44,623 bases of DNA. Origin: Hymenobacter terrestris. GTDB lineage: Bacteria; Bacteroidota; Bacteroidia; Cytophagales; Hymenobacteraceae. Of this stretch, positions 1-8,148 are shown one piece after another. A model generated the notes under the pieces. That model made no database searches. It had not been told where the DNA came from and saw only the letters and a program-made list of their open reading frames with translations. The stretch spans positions 1 through 44,623 of the forward strand of contig NZ_JABKAV010000027.1 of NCBI RefSeq assembly GCF_013377905.1, given 5' to 3'. A program made the translations under genes and the position numbers. Position 1 is the stretch's first letter; each line of letters opens with the position of its first letter.

Positions 1-628
1 CGCCAATGCGAGTGCGCACGAGCTTCGTGAGGTGGGCCCCGCAGTGCAGCGCTTCGCCCAGGTCGCGGGCCAGGCTGCGGATGTAGGTGCCTTTGGAACA
101 GCTAATGCGGAAGTCTATTTCAGGCAGCGCAATGCGAGTCAGCTCGAAGCTGGCAACGGTTACCTGCTTGCTCTTGATAACGGCCTCCTCACCGCGGCGG
201 GCCACCTCGTAGGCCCGCTCGCCGTTCACCTTCACGGCCGAAAATACCGGGGGCGTCTGGGTGATTTCGCCTATGAACTGCGTCACGGCGGCCCGGATGT
301 CGGCTTCCGTGAGGTGCTCATAGGGCCGCTCCTGGTCGACGGGCGTTTCTAAGTCGAAGCTGGGCGTCGTCTGGCCCAGGCGGAACGTGCCGGTGTACTC
401 CTTTTGCTGGGCCTGAATCAGGTCGATCTGCTTGGTCTTTTTGCCGGTACACAAAATCAGCAGGCCGGTGGCCAGTGGGTCGAGGGTACCGGCATGGCCG
501 ATTTTGCGGATGCGCAGCGTGTTCTTCACCTTGCGGACCACATCAAACGACGACCAGGTAAGCGGCTTATCGACGAGCAGGACTTCGCCGGTTTCGAAGT
601 CAAAATCGGCTACTGTTTTCTCGCTCAT
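1..628 (-). CDS. truB: tRNA pseudouridine(55) synthase TruB (C-terminus cut by window edge)
   Basis: Makes pseudouridine 55 in the T-loop of tRNAs in the cytoplasm. Reading the minus strand from the ATG at 628 gives a protein starting [20 protein letters not shown]. It carries the family's catalytic motif [14 protein letters not shown] around residues 44-57, with the nucleophile Asp at about 50, followed by KKTKQ and, further on, the [21 protein letters not shown] block. About 209 codons are visible and the frame is open to position 1, so the C-terminal end lies outside the window. The start overlaps the uppP stop as ATGA, which indicates translational coupling. This is the last visible gene of the ftsX - DUF3098 - uppP - truB cluster, an arrangement common in Bacteroidota. 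Confidence 0.96.
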   Translation of the reverse strand, partial: MSEKTVADFDFETGEVLLVDKPLTWSSFDVVRKVKNTLRIRKIGHAGTLDPLATGLLILCTGKKTKQIDLIQAQQKEYTGTFRLGQTTPSFDLETPVDQERPYEHLTEADIRAAVTQFIGEITQTPPVFSAVKVNGERAYEVARRGEEAVIKSKQVTVASFELTRIALPEIDFRISCSKGTYIRSLARDLGEALHCGAHLTKLVRTRIG

Positions 629-1431
629 AGTAGTTGTAAATCAACGCCCAGGCCAATCATCAGCAACAGAATGCCGCCCACAATGATGCGATATATGCCG
701 AAGGCCCGGAATCCGAACTTGGTTACGAAGCCAATAAAGAGCCGAATGGCCAGCAGCGCCACCACGAAGGCTATTACGTTACCGAACAGAATCAGCTTGA
801 CATCGGCGCTGGTGAGTTGGCCGCCGTCCTGGTAAAAGTCGAGCAGGTCTTTGGCGGCGGCGGCGGCCATAGTGGGCATAGCCAGGAAAAAGGCGAATTC
901 GGCGGCGGCTTTGCGAGTGAGTTTCTGGGTGAGGCCGCCAATGATGGTGGCGGCCGAGCGGCTAACCCCCGGCACCACGGCCAGGCACTGGAACACACCA
1001 ATCACGAAGGCCTGCCGGAAGCCGGGCGTTGTAACCGGGCTGCCGCCCTCCTCAATGCTTTCCTGCGGAAACCACTTGTCCACAAACATCAGTACTACGC
1101 CGCCCATCAGTAGCATAAGGCCCACTGTCGTCACCGATTCGAGCAGAATATCAATGTACTTCTTGAGCGTGAGGCCCACCACCACAACCGGCAGAAACGC
1201 GACCAGTAGCTTTAGATAGAAGTCGAAGCTCTGGAAAAACCGCCGCCAGTACACCACCAGCACCGACAGGATGGCTCCAAGCTGAATGACGACCAGGTAG
1301 AGCTTGGTAAACGGGGTGGCCGGAATGCCCATCAGGGCCGAGGCGATAATCATGTGCCCGGTGCTGGAAACCGGCAGAAATTCGGTCAGGCCTTCCACGA
1401 TGGCCAGAATAAGGGCTTGCCAGTAGGTCAT
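625..1431 (-). CDS. uppP: Undecaprenyl-diphosphatase UppP (BacA)
   Basis: Integral membrane enzyme that removes one phosphate from undecaprenyl pyrophosphate and so recycles the lipid carrier for peptidoglycan and other envelope glycans; overexpression of the family gives bacitracin resistance. The 268-residue length is typical. The first active-site motif [15 protein letters not shown] is at residues 13-27 and the second, PGVSRSA, at about 154-160 with the conserved Arg. Hydrophobic segments run throughout. Its stop codon shares bases with the truB start (ATGA). Upstream, a family B inverted repeat separates it from the DUF3098 gene. Confidence 0.97.
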   Translation of the reverse strand: MTYWQALILAIVEGLTEFLPVSSTGHMIIASALMGIPATPFTKLYLVVIQLGAILSVLVVYWRRFFQSFDFYLKLLVAFLPVVVVGLTLKKYIDILLESVTTVGLMLLMGGVVLMFVDKWFPQESIEEGGSPVTTPGFRQAFVIGVFQCLAVVPGVSRSAATIIGGLTQKLTRKAAAEFAFFLAMPTMAAAAAKDLLDFYQDGGQLTSADVKLILFGNVIAFVVALLAIRLFIGFVTKFGFRAFGIYRIIVGGILLLMIGLGVDLQLL

Positions 1432-1488
1432 TAATAAGGAGCTGGGTAACGTAAGGTCCGGGGAACAGGGGTGCGGGGCAAAAAACGC

Positions 1489-1573
1489 CTGTCATCCTGA
1501 GCCATGCAAAGCATCCGGACAGAAGCCAGCCAGTAGCTTCGGTGTAGATGCTGCGCGCAGCTCAGGATGACAG
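1489..1573. repeat. Family B inverted repeat, copy B1
   Basis: Inverted repeat between the uppP and DUF3098 genes. The left arm begins CTGTCATCCTGAGC (1489-1502) and the right arm ends with its exact complement (1560-1573); the inner parts (GCATC and GATGC) pair only partly. No T-run follows on either side, so it does not look like an intrinsic terminator. Confidence 0.8.
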
Positions 1574-1590
1574 CGGGTTTCCTTTGCCGA

Positions 1591-1911
1591 CTACCGCTTA
1601 TAGGTAGGGGCGGTGGGAGCGGCCGGGGCAGTTGTGGCCGGTGGCACGGGCTGCGAGGGCACGGTGGTTACCGTGGCTTCGTCGCGGGCTACCGGGGCAG
1701 TACTGCCGGGCCGGGCCATAATGGCCCAGAACTCGATCAGGAAGCCCACGGCCAGCAGAATCGGGCCCAGCGTAATACCCAGAAACCCCAAGCCGTACTC
1801 TTCCGAATCGAGGGTCATAGTGATGAAGCCGGCCGCCAGCACGGCCAGCCCGATAAACATAAGGCGGTAGTTACGCGGCCCGAAGGCAAAGCGGGGAGTA
1901 GTCGATTCCAT
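1591..1911 (-). CDS. DUF3098 family small membrane protein
   Basis: Small inner-membrane protein of unknown function, 106 residues. From the ATG at 1911 it starts MESTTPRFAFGPRNYRLM, then has two hydrophobic helices (about 17-36 and 46-67) and a Pro/Ala/Thr-rich C-terminal tail. The FGxxNYxLM start, followed by GLAVLAAGF and a GFLGITLGP segment, matches the DUF3098 pattern known from the ftsX-uppP interval of Bacteroidota. The longer reading from 1947 was rejected because the family begins near the FGPRNY motif. A TACCTTTG box lies just upstream (minus strand, 1917-1924), which could give an almost leaderless transcript, but no -33 element is recognisable. Hairpin elements flank the gene on both sides. 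Confidence 0.85.
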   Translation of the reverse strand: MESTTPRFAFGPRNYRLMFIGLAVLAAGFITMTLDSEEYGLGFLGITLGPILLAVGFLIEFWAIMARPGSTAPVARDEATVTTVPSQPVPPATTAPAAPTAPTYKR

Positions 1912-2011
1912 GGGGGCAAAGGTAGCGGAGTTGCGGCAAGCCGCCACCGAAATTCAACCAATGAGGTATTTGGGAGAACGAGTGGGGTAGCAGCGACGAA
2001 CTGAAAGAACG

Positions 2012-2126
2012 GCCGTAGGGGCGGGGCTTGTCCCCGCCCGCCGTCGAACGATGCGTTGAACAGCTGCTTGCAGGTCCCGCAAAGCACCTGCTAATGGCGG
2101 TCAGGGGCAAGTCCCGCCCCTACGGC
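2012..2126. repeat. Family A inverted repeat, copy A1
   Basis: GC-rich inverted repeat between ftsX and the DUF3098 gene. The left arm begins GCCGTAGGGGCGGGGCTTGT (2012-2031) and the right arm ends GCAAGTCCCGCCCCTACGGC (2107-2126). The outer GCCG/CGGC bases are specific to this copy and complementary to each other. A mini-hairpin, AACG-ATG-CGTT, lies in the loop near 2047-2057. Confidence 0.85.
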
Positions 2127-2137
2127 TTCCAAATCCC

Positions 2138-3025
2138 CTAATACAGCTCGTCCAGCGACATGCCGGTGTACTTGCGCACGGCGCGCCAGGAGCTGAGGAA
2201 GCCGATGCCCATGCCCAGCGCCACCAGCAAAATGCCAAGCGCCGCAAACAGACGGTTGTCTTCGAGCAGGCGTAGTTCGCTAAGCTGCAGGTAGGCGTAC
2301 TGTAGCAGCGCCGCCAGCAGCAGGCTCGCCAGAATGCCGCTCACCAGCCCCTGCCACACTGCCCGGCGCAGAAACGGCCACTGAATAAAGCCCGGCGTAG
2401 CGCCTACCAGTTGCATGCTCCGAATAAGGAAACGCTGCGAAAACAAGGCCAGCTTGATAGTATTGTTGATGAGCACCACCACCACGAACGTGAGAACGGC
2501 CGAGAAACCGATGAGTACCAGACTTAAGGTGCGCAGGTTTTCGTTGACCGATGTAATCAGGCTCTCTACGTACTCCACTTCGAACACACCCGGCATCTGG
2601 CCCAGCTCCTGCTTGATGCGGGCCAGGTTTTTGGCGTCGGCGTAATCCGCATTCAGCTTGAGCAGGTAGGCGTCGCGCAGAGGGTTGTCGCCCAGAAACT
2701 GCTGGAAATCCTCGCCGGTCTGATCGATAAAGCGACGCGCACCTTCCTCTTTGGAGAGAAAGCGTACCTGGGGCTCGTCGTTTTTACGGGCCACGAAGGG
2801 CTTGCGGGCCAAATCCTGCTGGAGCTGGAGCAGCTGGGTTTCGGGCAAATCACGCTGCAGGTACACCTGCATCTCCAGGTTTTCCTTCACCAGCCGCGTG
2901 CCCTTGTGGGCATGAATCAGCAGCAGCCCGAACAGGCCCACCACCAGCAGGGCCAGCGTAATGCTGAACACCACCATCAGGTGCGGATAACTACCGAGCT
3001 TCTTTTTGCGGGCGGGCTGCTTCAT
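2138..3025 (-). CDS. ftsX: Cell division protein FtsX
   Basis: Membrane subunit of the FtsEX ABC-type complex, which couples cell division to activation of septal peptidoglycan hydrolases. Starting at the ATG at 3025 (MKQPARKKKLGSYPHLM) the protein has 295 residues. The topology is typical of the family: a basic cytoplasmic N-terminus, TM1 about 16-38, an extracytoplasmic domain to about 165, then TM2 (167-188), TM3 (224-246) and TM4 (259-281). The conserved SMQLVGATPGFIQWPFLRR loop lies between TM2 and TM3. The open frame continues 74 codons further upstream, but that stretch is translated from a family B repeat and was excluded. No ftsE is visible in the window. Confidence 0.93.
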   Translation of the reverse strand: MKQPARKKKLGSYPHLMVVFSITLALLVVGLFGLLLIHAHKGTRLVKENLEMQVYLQRDLPETQLLQLQQDLARKPFVARKNDEPQVRFLSKEEGARRFIDQTGEDFQQFLGDNPLRDAYLLKLNADYADAKNLARIKQELGQMPGVFEVEYVESLITSVNENLRTLSLVLIGFSAVLTFVVVVLINNTIKLALFSQRFLIRSMQLVGATPGFIQWPFLRRAVWQGLVSGILASLLLAALLQYAYLQLSELRLLEDNRLFAALGILLVALGMGIGFLSSWRAVRKYTGMSLDELY

Positions 3026-3083
3026 GCGGTGAAATGGATGAATGAGTGACTCGGTGAATGAATGGGCTGGTGAACAAAGAAAC

Positions 3084-3236
3084 GTCATTGCGAGCGAAGC
3101 GAAGCAATCCGGGCGGGTAGAGCACAGCTCTTTGGTAAGCGCCAAGCCCTTCACGTCTGTGCCTGTCCATAGGGTGTGCGTTTTACAGGGCTTCGCACTT
3201 TGCCCGTGCGGATTGCTTCGCGCTGCTCGCAATGAC
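3084..3236. repeat. Family B inverted repeat, copy B2
   Basis: The arms GTCATTGCGAGCGAAGCGAA (3084-3103) and its near-complement ending GCTCGCAATGAC (3225-3236) bracket an unusually long loop of about 100 bases. The repeat lies between the tamB-like gene and ftsX and is responsible for a false N-terminal extension of ftsX. The TCATTGCGAG...CAATC wording is the hairpin type found in many unrelated bacterial genomes. Confidence 0.8.
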
Positions 3237-3266
3237 AGCCCTATCAATCAGTCTGTTTTTTACCCC

Positions 3267-6200
3267 TCATATCTCCGTGCGCGGGTCGTTGTCTACCTGC
3301 AGCTCGCGGGCCTTGCGGGCGTCCCGGTCGCGGCGGCTCAGGCGCTTGCGGGCAAACAGCTCGCGGAAGGTGTCGAACTGCTCGGTGTGTAGCAGCGAGA
3401 TGCCGGCGCGGGCCTGGTTCACGTTCTGGCCCAGGCCGGTAAAGTCGCGGGGGGTGGTTTCGTAGCGCAGCTTGGCCCGGAATTTTCCGTCGGGGCGCAG
3501 GTAATATTCCATGCTCAAATCACCGATAACCGAATTTTGGCCCGTGCCCACCGGCACGCCGCCCGCGCTGGTGCCCGCGTTGCTGTTGCTGCCGAAACTG
3601 CCGTCGCGCGTGATGCGTAGGCGGCCGTTGAGGAAGGAGTAGCTTAACCGCAACTGCAGGGCCGCCAGGTCGTCGGCCGAGAGGCCGTTGATGTTGAAGC
3701 TGATTTCCAGGTTGGGGTCAATCTGCGAAGTCAGCAGCCCAAGCTGGGTGCTTAAAATCTGGCCCAGGCTGTTGCCCAGCGCATTGTTGCCGCCTTCAAA
3801 CCGGGTAACGGCCAGCGAGCCGGGCGGCGTAAGCTGCCGGAATACCACCAAGCTGAAGACCTGCCGGTTCAGCTCCTGCTCGTCGTTGCGGATGGCCGAC
3901 AGGAAGGGCGCCAAATCGCCTTCCAGCGACGACGGGATATCGTTAAATTCGAGGTTGAGCTTGATGATGGGCTGCAGAATGGGGCCGGTCAGGTTCATGA
4001 CGGCCGTAACGGGCACCTGGGAATTATTGGAGTTCGTATTGTTGGTCTGGAACAGTACGGGCGCCAGGCTAGTGCGCTGGGTATAGGTGGCGGTTACGTT
4101 CAGCTCGCCGGCCAGCGGGTCGCCGTTCCAGGCCACAGTGCTGCCGGGCCGCACCACAAATTCCTTGTTTACCAGCCCCTGCAGCGTGAAATTATAGGCC
4201 CCGCGCACGATTTCCACCTGCCCGTACATGTTGAAGTCGCCGCGGGTATCGATGTTGAGCCGCAGCTGGCCGGTGGCCGTGCCGCGCATAATGTCGCCGG
4301 TGCTTTCATCCAGCAGCAGCTCCACGTAGGCATCGGGCGTAATGTCGAGGTTCATGTTCAGCCGCAGGCCCGACAAATCGGCTTTGCTCGTAGTGAGGCC
4401 CTTGGGGTTCTGGGCCGCCAGCACCGCCCGCGCCGAGTCGGAGAGGTTGCGGTTGACGAACTTGATGTAGCTAGCCTGCTCAGCCTTGGCGGCGTTGTCA
4501 AACGGCAGCGACATGCGCGTGCCGGCCTCGCTGCGGGCCGTTACGTTGATGAACAGGTTGTTGGCCGGACCACGCACCACGGCAGTGCCCGTAGCGTAGG
4601 CCTGCCCGAAGTACAGCTCGTTGTCGCGACGGGTGGTGTTGAGCACCTGTAGCTTGCGGAACGAGGCGCTCAGGTCCAGCCGCATATTCTGGAAGCCCCG
4701 CTGGTAAATGTTGCCATTGATGACGCCCGAATTACCCTGGGGGTCGCGCATCGTAATATTCTGCAGCGCAATACGGTCCTCTAAAAACCGGATGCGGTCG
4801 GCAAACCGGTAAGTAGTGCCCAGGTAAATAAACGTGAGCTGGCCATCCGACACATCAATGTTGCCGGTGAGTACGGGGGCCGCAAACAGCCCATTTACGC
4901 GCAAAGTGCCCACGCCGGTGCCGCTCACGTCCTTGAACAGCGTGTTGAGAAAGGGCTCGGCCAGCTTGATGGGCGTCTGTTCCAGCACCCCGCTCAGGTT
5001 GAGCTGCTGGGTGTCGGAGCCGGGCGCGATATAGCCGGTTACGGCCAGCACCCGGCGGGCGTCGCGGGCCACATCAAGGTTCACGTTGAGCCGGCCAAGG
5101 GCGTTGTCCCAGTCGCCGCGGCCTTCCACATTGCCAATCAGCGTTTGGTCGAGCGTCAGCGAATCTACTTTCAGCGTCGAGTTTATGACCAGCGGGCCGA
5201 ACACGCCGCTAATGGTGCCCAGCGCATTCACCCGGCCCCCGAATTTCTGGGTGCCGGTGAGGCCGTTGAGCGTGGCCAGCTCGAAGTTGGTAACCGTGAG
5301 GGCCAGCGGCTTGTCGGGGTTTTCCGACAGGAAACCCTGGGCACTCACGCTTTGCTCGCCATTGCTGAGTGTCACGTTCTGGAAATCCAACTCGCGCCCG
5401 CCGCCCGAAATCACCAGCGAGTTGTCGGGCGCAATCGTCCAGTTCTTGCCCAGCAGGTTCACACCCGACTGCCGGAAAATGATTTTCACGGCATCTTCTA
5501 GAAACACCAGCGCCCCGTTTATCTGGGCCTTGTTGGTGGTGCCAGTCTGGGCCAGGGCGGTCGAGAAGTTGATTTTCTCCTGGTCCCACACGCCTTCCAC
5601 GTAGAAGTTCTCGGTTCGGCCCAGCCCCGGCAGCCGCTGCCGCTCCGACGTGACGCTGGCCTGGGCCAGGATTTCTGGCTGGTAGGGGAGCTTGGAAGTC
5701 GTCAGGTCCACATCGGCATTGAACACCTGCACACTGTCGTACTGCACGCGGGCCATCCGGCCGCCCAGCTGGAAAATAGAGGTTTGCCCGTTGCGGAACG
5801 AGCCATCGAAACGGGTGGAATCGGAAATACTGAGCTGCGGCACAAACAAGTGCAGCACCGGATTAAACCGCTTCAGGTACAGGTTGAGGCCGATTTGGTA
5901 GTCGGGCAGCGGCTGCTGGCGCTTGCGGCGGTAGTAGGCGGCAATGGCGTCGTCGTTGCTCTCGAAGTTGAGCTTGTATTCCTGCACCAGCGTTTTCACG
6001 TCGCGGATAACGGTACTAGGCGTAAAGTCGCCGGCCAAGCTCAGGTTAAGTATTTCTGAGCGCACCCGAACCTGGCGCTGCCCGGCCTCCAGCTGGCTCA
6101 GTATATCAAGCGTGTCGATGTTTACGGTGCGGCCGGCGTAGCCCACGCGCGAGTTGCGCAGGCGGGCATAGCCCAGCAGCGCATCGAGGCGCAGGCCCTG

Positions 6201-7874
6201 AAATTTCACATCGGCGGTGGTGGCCACCGTTACGCTTTGGTTGGTGAGGCCCAAGGCCCGCAAATCGGCCTTCTGCACCCGGGCCCGCAAGTCAAACGCC
6301 TGCTCGCGGGGCCGCAGGTTAATGGTGCCGTCGGCGTCGAATTTGAGGTTGGGATCGTTGGCGGCAATTTTACCCGTGAACGAGCGGCGGCTATACACGC
6401 CGTTGGTGACAATGTTGCGGTAGCGGTAGCCGTTGAGCCAGATCCTTTGCACGTTGGCGTTGGCCGTAAGACGCAGGCTGCTGGCTTCGAAGCCCACGCC
6501 CTCTACCCGGCCGTTGAACGCCACGTCGCGCACCACACTCTCGTCGCCCAGCAGCTTGCCCAGCTGAAAGCCGCTGGTGCGCAGCTTGCCCTCGTAGGTC
6601 GAGTTGCGCGGGTTGTCTTTCAGCTTGAGGTTGACGTCGGAGGTAACCGAGCCCAGGGCCGTCTGGAACGATCCGTTGGCCACGAAGTCGTTGTAGAAAC
6701 CCAGAAACTGCCCGTTCAGCTTCACCGTGCCCAGCCGTTGCACGTAGGGCCAGCCCTTGGCCGGAATGTAGCGCCGCAAATCGGTGCCGCGTAGCACCGA
6801 GGGCTGCAGCCGCATCACAATAAAGCTTTCCTTGAAGTTGGGCAGCCCTTCCACGTTGATGTCGCCGCGCACCCGTGTGCCCTTACCGTAGCTGATGTCG
6901 AGGTTTTTGGTGGTGAAGTTGCGCACGTAGCCCTTCGCCTGGCCCGAAATGAGGATGGTTTCGTTCAGGTCGCGCATGCTGGGCTGGGGCGCGAACTTGG
7001 CAATGTCGTCGGAATACAGGCGGCTCGGCTGCAGCCGGGCAATCACCTTCACCGAGTCGTTGAAGCTGGTAAAGTTCAGGAACTGCTCGTACTCAAAGCG
7101 CAGGTAATCGTGGATTTTGCTCTTGCCCACCCGCAGCATCAGCTTGTCGAATTCCCAGAATTTATCGGCGTACGTCATGTTCGCCGTCAGCTCGCGCAGA
7201 CGGGTGCCCGAGGGCGTGTCCACGGTGCGCAGGCCCGTAATATTGGCATGGATGGAGTCGCCCCGCAGCCAGAGCTGGTCGGCATCGACATAGATGCTGT
7301 CGAGCTGCATGTGGGCGTAATCCATAGCTCGGCCGTACTCCGGGATACGCGGCACGTCCTGCCGGTTGAGCACGAACTGTCCGTTGCGCAAACTCAGGGC
7401 CTCAATCTGAAAATCGAAGGGCTTATTGACCTTGGTGGTATCCGAGGGGCCCAGCAGCCGTTTCATGGAGCTGATGAACTGGTCGAGCGTGGTCGAGTCG
7501 GGGTTGTTTTTGTAGGTAACCAGATGAAAGCGCGGCTCCTCCAGCGTAAGCCGGCCCACATGCAATTCGTTGGGTTTGAAGATGCTGAAGAGCTTGATGT
7601 CGGCATCGGCCCGGCCGATGTTGAACAGCTCGTTGCCGCGCTTATCGAGCACCCGCACGCCTTCGAGCAGCACCCGCGAGAAGGGGCGCACGTCCACACG
7701 GTTCACCAGCACTTTCTGACCAAGCTTTTCGCTGAGCATCAGCGCCGCCCGCTGGGCCAGGTTGGTTTGCACGCTCGGCACCCGCAGGGCCACCAGCGCG
7801 CCCACCACGGCCAGCACCAGCAGCAGCAGCAGGCCGAAAAGCACTTTTAGTATAATGGAGAGAAACCGGGGCAC
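3267..7874 (-). CDS. tamB: Translocation/assembly module TamB-like protein (DUF490 domain)
   Basis: Very large envelope protein (1535 residues) of the TamB/AsmA-like type. Members are anchored in the inner membrane and span the periplasm as a long beta-structured groove linked to outer-membrane protein assembly or lipid transport. The N-terminus is a single hydrophobic helix (about 5-27, ending in VALRV). A long region rich in short beta-strand repeats follows, with family blocks such as DGTINLRP and GNIDVSDGQLTFIYLGTTYR. The C-terminal DUF490 portion includes EFNDIPSSLEGDLAPFLSA and a final stretch of amphipathic strands (SMEYYLRPDGKFRAKLRYET). The start is GTG at 7874; a TAACTTTG box at 7879-7886 on the minus strand leaves almost no leader. 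It is divergent from tsaD, an arrangement I recall from other Bacteroidota. Confidence 0.9.
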   Translation of the reverse strand: MPRFLSIILKVLFGLLLLLVLAVVGALVALRVPSVQTNLAQRAALMLSEKLGQKVLVNRVDVRPFSRVLLEGVRVLDKRGNELFNIGRADADIKLFSIFKPNELHVGRLTLEEPRFHLVTYKNNPDSTTLDQFISSMKRLLGPSDTTKVNKPFDFQIEALSLRNGQFVLNRQDVPRIPEYGRAMDYAHMQLDSIYVDADQLWLRGDSIHANITGLRTVDTPSGTRLRELTANMTYADKFWEFDKLMLRVGKSKIHDYLRFEYEQFLNFTSFNDSVKVIARLQPSRLYSDDIAKFAPQPSMRDLNETILISGQAKGYVRNFTTKNLDISYGKGTRVRGDINVEGLPNFKESFIVMRLQPSVLRGTDLRRYIPAKGWPYVQRLGTVKLNGQFLGFYNDFVANGSFQTALGSVTSDVNLKLKDNPRNSTYEGKLRTSGFQLGKLLGDESVVRDVAFNGRVEGVGFEASSLRLTANANVQRIWLNGYRYRNIVTNGVYSRRSFTGKIAANDPNLKFDADGTINLRPREQAFDLRARVQKADLRALGLTNQSVTVATTADVKFQGLRLDALLGYARLRNSRVGYAGRTVNIDTLDILSQLEAGQRQVRVRSEILNLSLAGDFTPSTVIRDVKTLVQEYKLNFESNDDAIAAYYRRKRQQPLPDYQIGLNLYLKRFNPVLHLFVPQLSISDSTRFDGSFRNGQTSIFQLGGRMARVQYDSVQVFNADVDLTTSKLPYQPEILAQASVTSERQRLPGLGRTENFYVEGVWDQEKINFSTALAQTGTTNKAQINGALVFLEDAVKIIFRQSGVNLLGKNWTIAPDNSLVISGGGRELDFQNVTLSNGEQSVSAQGFLSENPDKPLALTVTNFELATLNGLTGTQKFGGRVNALGTISGVFGPLVINSTLKVDSLTLDQTLIGNVEGRGDWDNALGRLNVNLDVARDARRVLAVTGYIAPGSDTQQLNLSGVLEQTPIKLAEPFLNTLFKDVSGTGVGTLRVNGLFAAPVLTGNIDVSDGQLTFIYLGTTYRFADRIRFLEDRIALQNITMRDPQGNSGVINGNIYQRGFQNMRLDLSASFRKLQVLNTTRRDNELYFGQAYATGTAVVRGPANNLFINVTARSEAGTRMSLPFDNAAKAEQASYIKFVNRNLSDSARAVLAAQNPKGLTTSKADLSGLRLNMNLDITPDAYVELLLDESTGDIMRGTATGQLRLNIDTRGDFNMYGQVEIVRGAYNFTLQGLVNKEFVVRPGSTVAWNGDPLAGELNVTATYTQRTSLAPVLFQTNNTNSNNSQVPVTAVMNLTGPILQPIIKLNLEFNDIPSSLEGDLAPFLSAIRNDEQELNRQVFSLVVFRQLTPPGSLAVTRFEGGNNALGNSLGQILSTQLGLLTSQIDPNLEISFNINGLSADDLAALQLRLSYSFLNGRLRITRDGSFGSNSNAGTSAGGVPVGTGQNSVIGDLSMEYYLRPDGKFRAKLRYETTPRDFTGLGQNVNQARAGISLLHTEQFDTFRELFARKRLSRRDRDARKARELQVDNDPRTEI

Positions 7875-7878
7875 GAAG

Positions 7879-7886
7879 CAAAGTTA
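7879..7886 (-). promoter_or_regulatory. Putative -7 box (TAACTTTG) of the tamB-like gene
   Basis: Matches the Bacteroidota -7 consensus TAnnTTTG on the minus strand. It ends four bases before the GTG start, implying a leaderless or nearly leaderless message. No TTTG is seen 20 bases further upstream, so the assignment is tentative. Confidence 0.35.
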
Positions 7887-7950
7887 GGAGCTTCTGGGGA
7901 AGCTAGGAGTCAGGCGTTATAATAGGTGGAGATAGAATAGGTATACCGGA

Positions 7951-8089
7951 ACGACGTAGGGGCGGGGCTTGTCCCCGCCCGCCGTTCGCGCCGCTGCAAC
8001 GATAATTGTTCAACGATAATTGTTCAACGGTAGCCGTTCAACGGTAGCCGTTCAACGGCGGGCGGGGACAAGTCCCGCCCCTACGTCGT
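7951..8089. repeat. Family A inverted repeat, copy A2, with four tandem 14-base hairpin units
   Basis: The left arm begins ACGACGTAGGGGCGGGGCTT (7951-7970) and the right arm ends in its complement (...TACGTCGT, 8082-8089). The copy-specific ACGACG/CGTCGT ends pair with each other. The loop contains four head-to-tail 14-base units at 7997-8010, 8011-8024, 8025-8038 and 8039-8052: two copies of CAACGATAATTGTT, then two of CAACGGTAGCCGTT. Each unit is a small hairpin. The element occupies most of the divergent tamB-tsaD intergenic region. Confidence 0.88.
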
Positions 8090-8101
8090 GCAGCTTCGTT
8101 G

Positions 8102-8109
8102 TAGTTTTG
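8102..8109 (+). promoter_or_regulatory. Putative -7 box (TAGTTTTG) of tsaD
   Basis: Matches TAnnTTTG and lies 39 bases upstream of the tsaD ATG. The place where a -33 element would lie is inside the right arm of repeat A2 and has no TTTG match. Confidence 0.3.
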
Positions 8110-8148
8110 CTTTCGGCTCCTCGCTTTCAACTTTTAGCTTCTTTAAAA

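Noticed and set aside
1489..1573. Insertion-sequence remnants
   Set aside because: None of the repeats encloses or adjoins a transposase fragment, and no target-site direct repeats could be seen at their ends.
7110..7850. Open frame of 246 codons on the plus strand
   Set aside because: Antisense to the N-terminal part of the TamB-like gene; the product is His/Gln-rich and has no family features.
7997..8052. Short tandem units that could be taken for a small CRISPR array
   Set aside because: The units are 14 bases with no spacers, lie inside the loop of an inverted repeat, and no cas gene is in the window.
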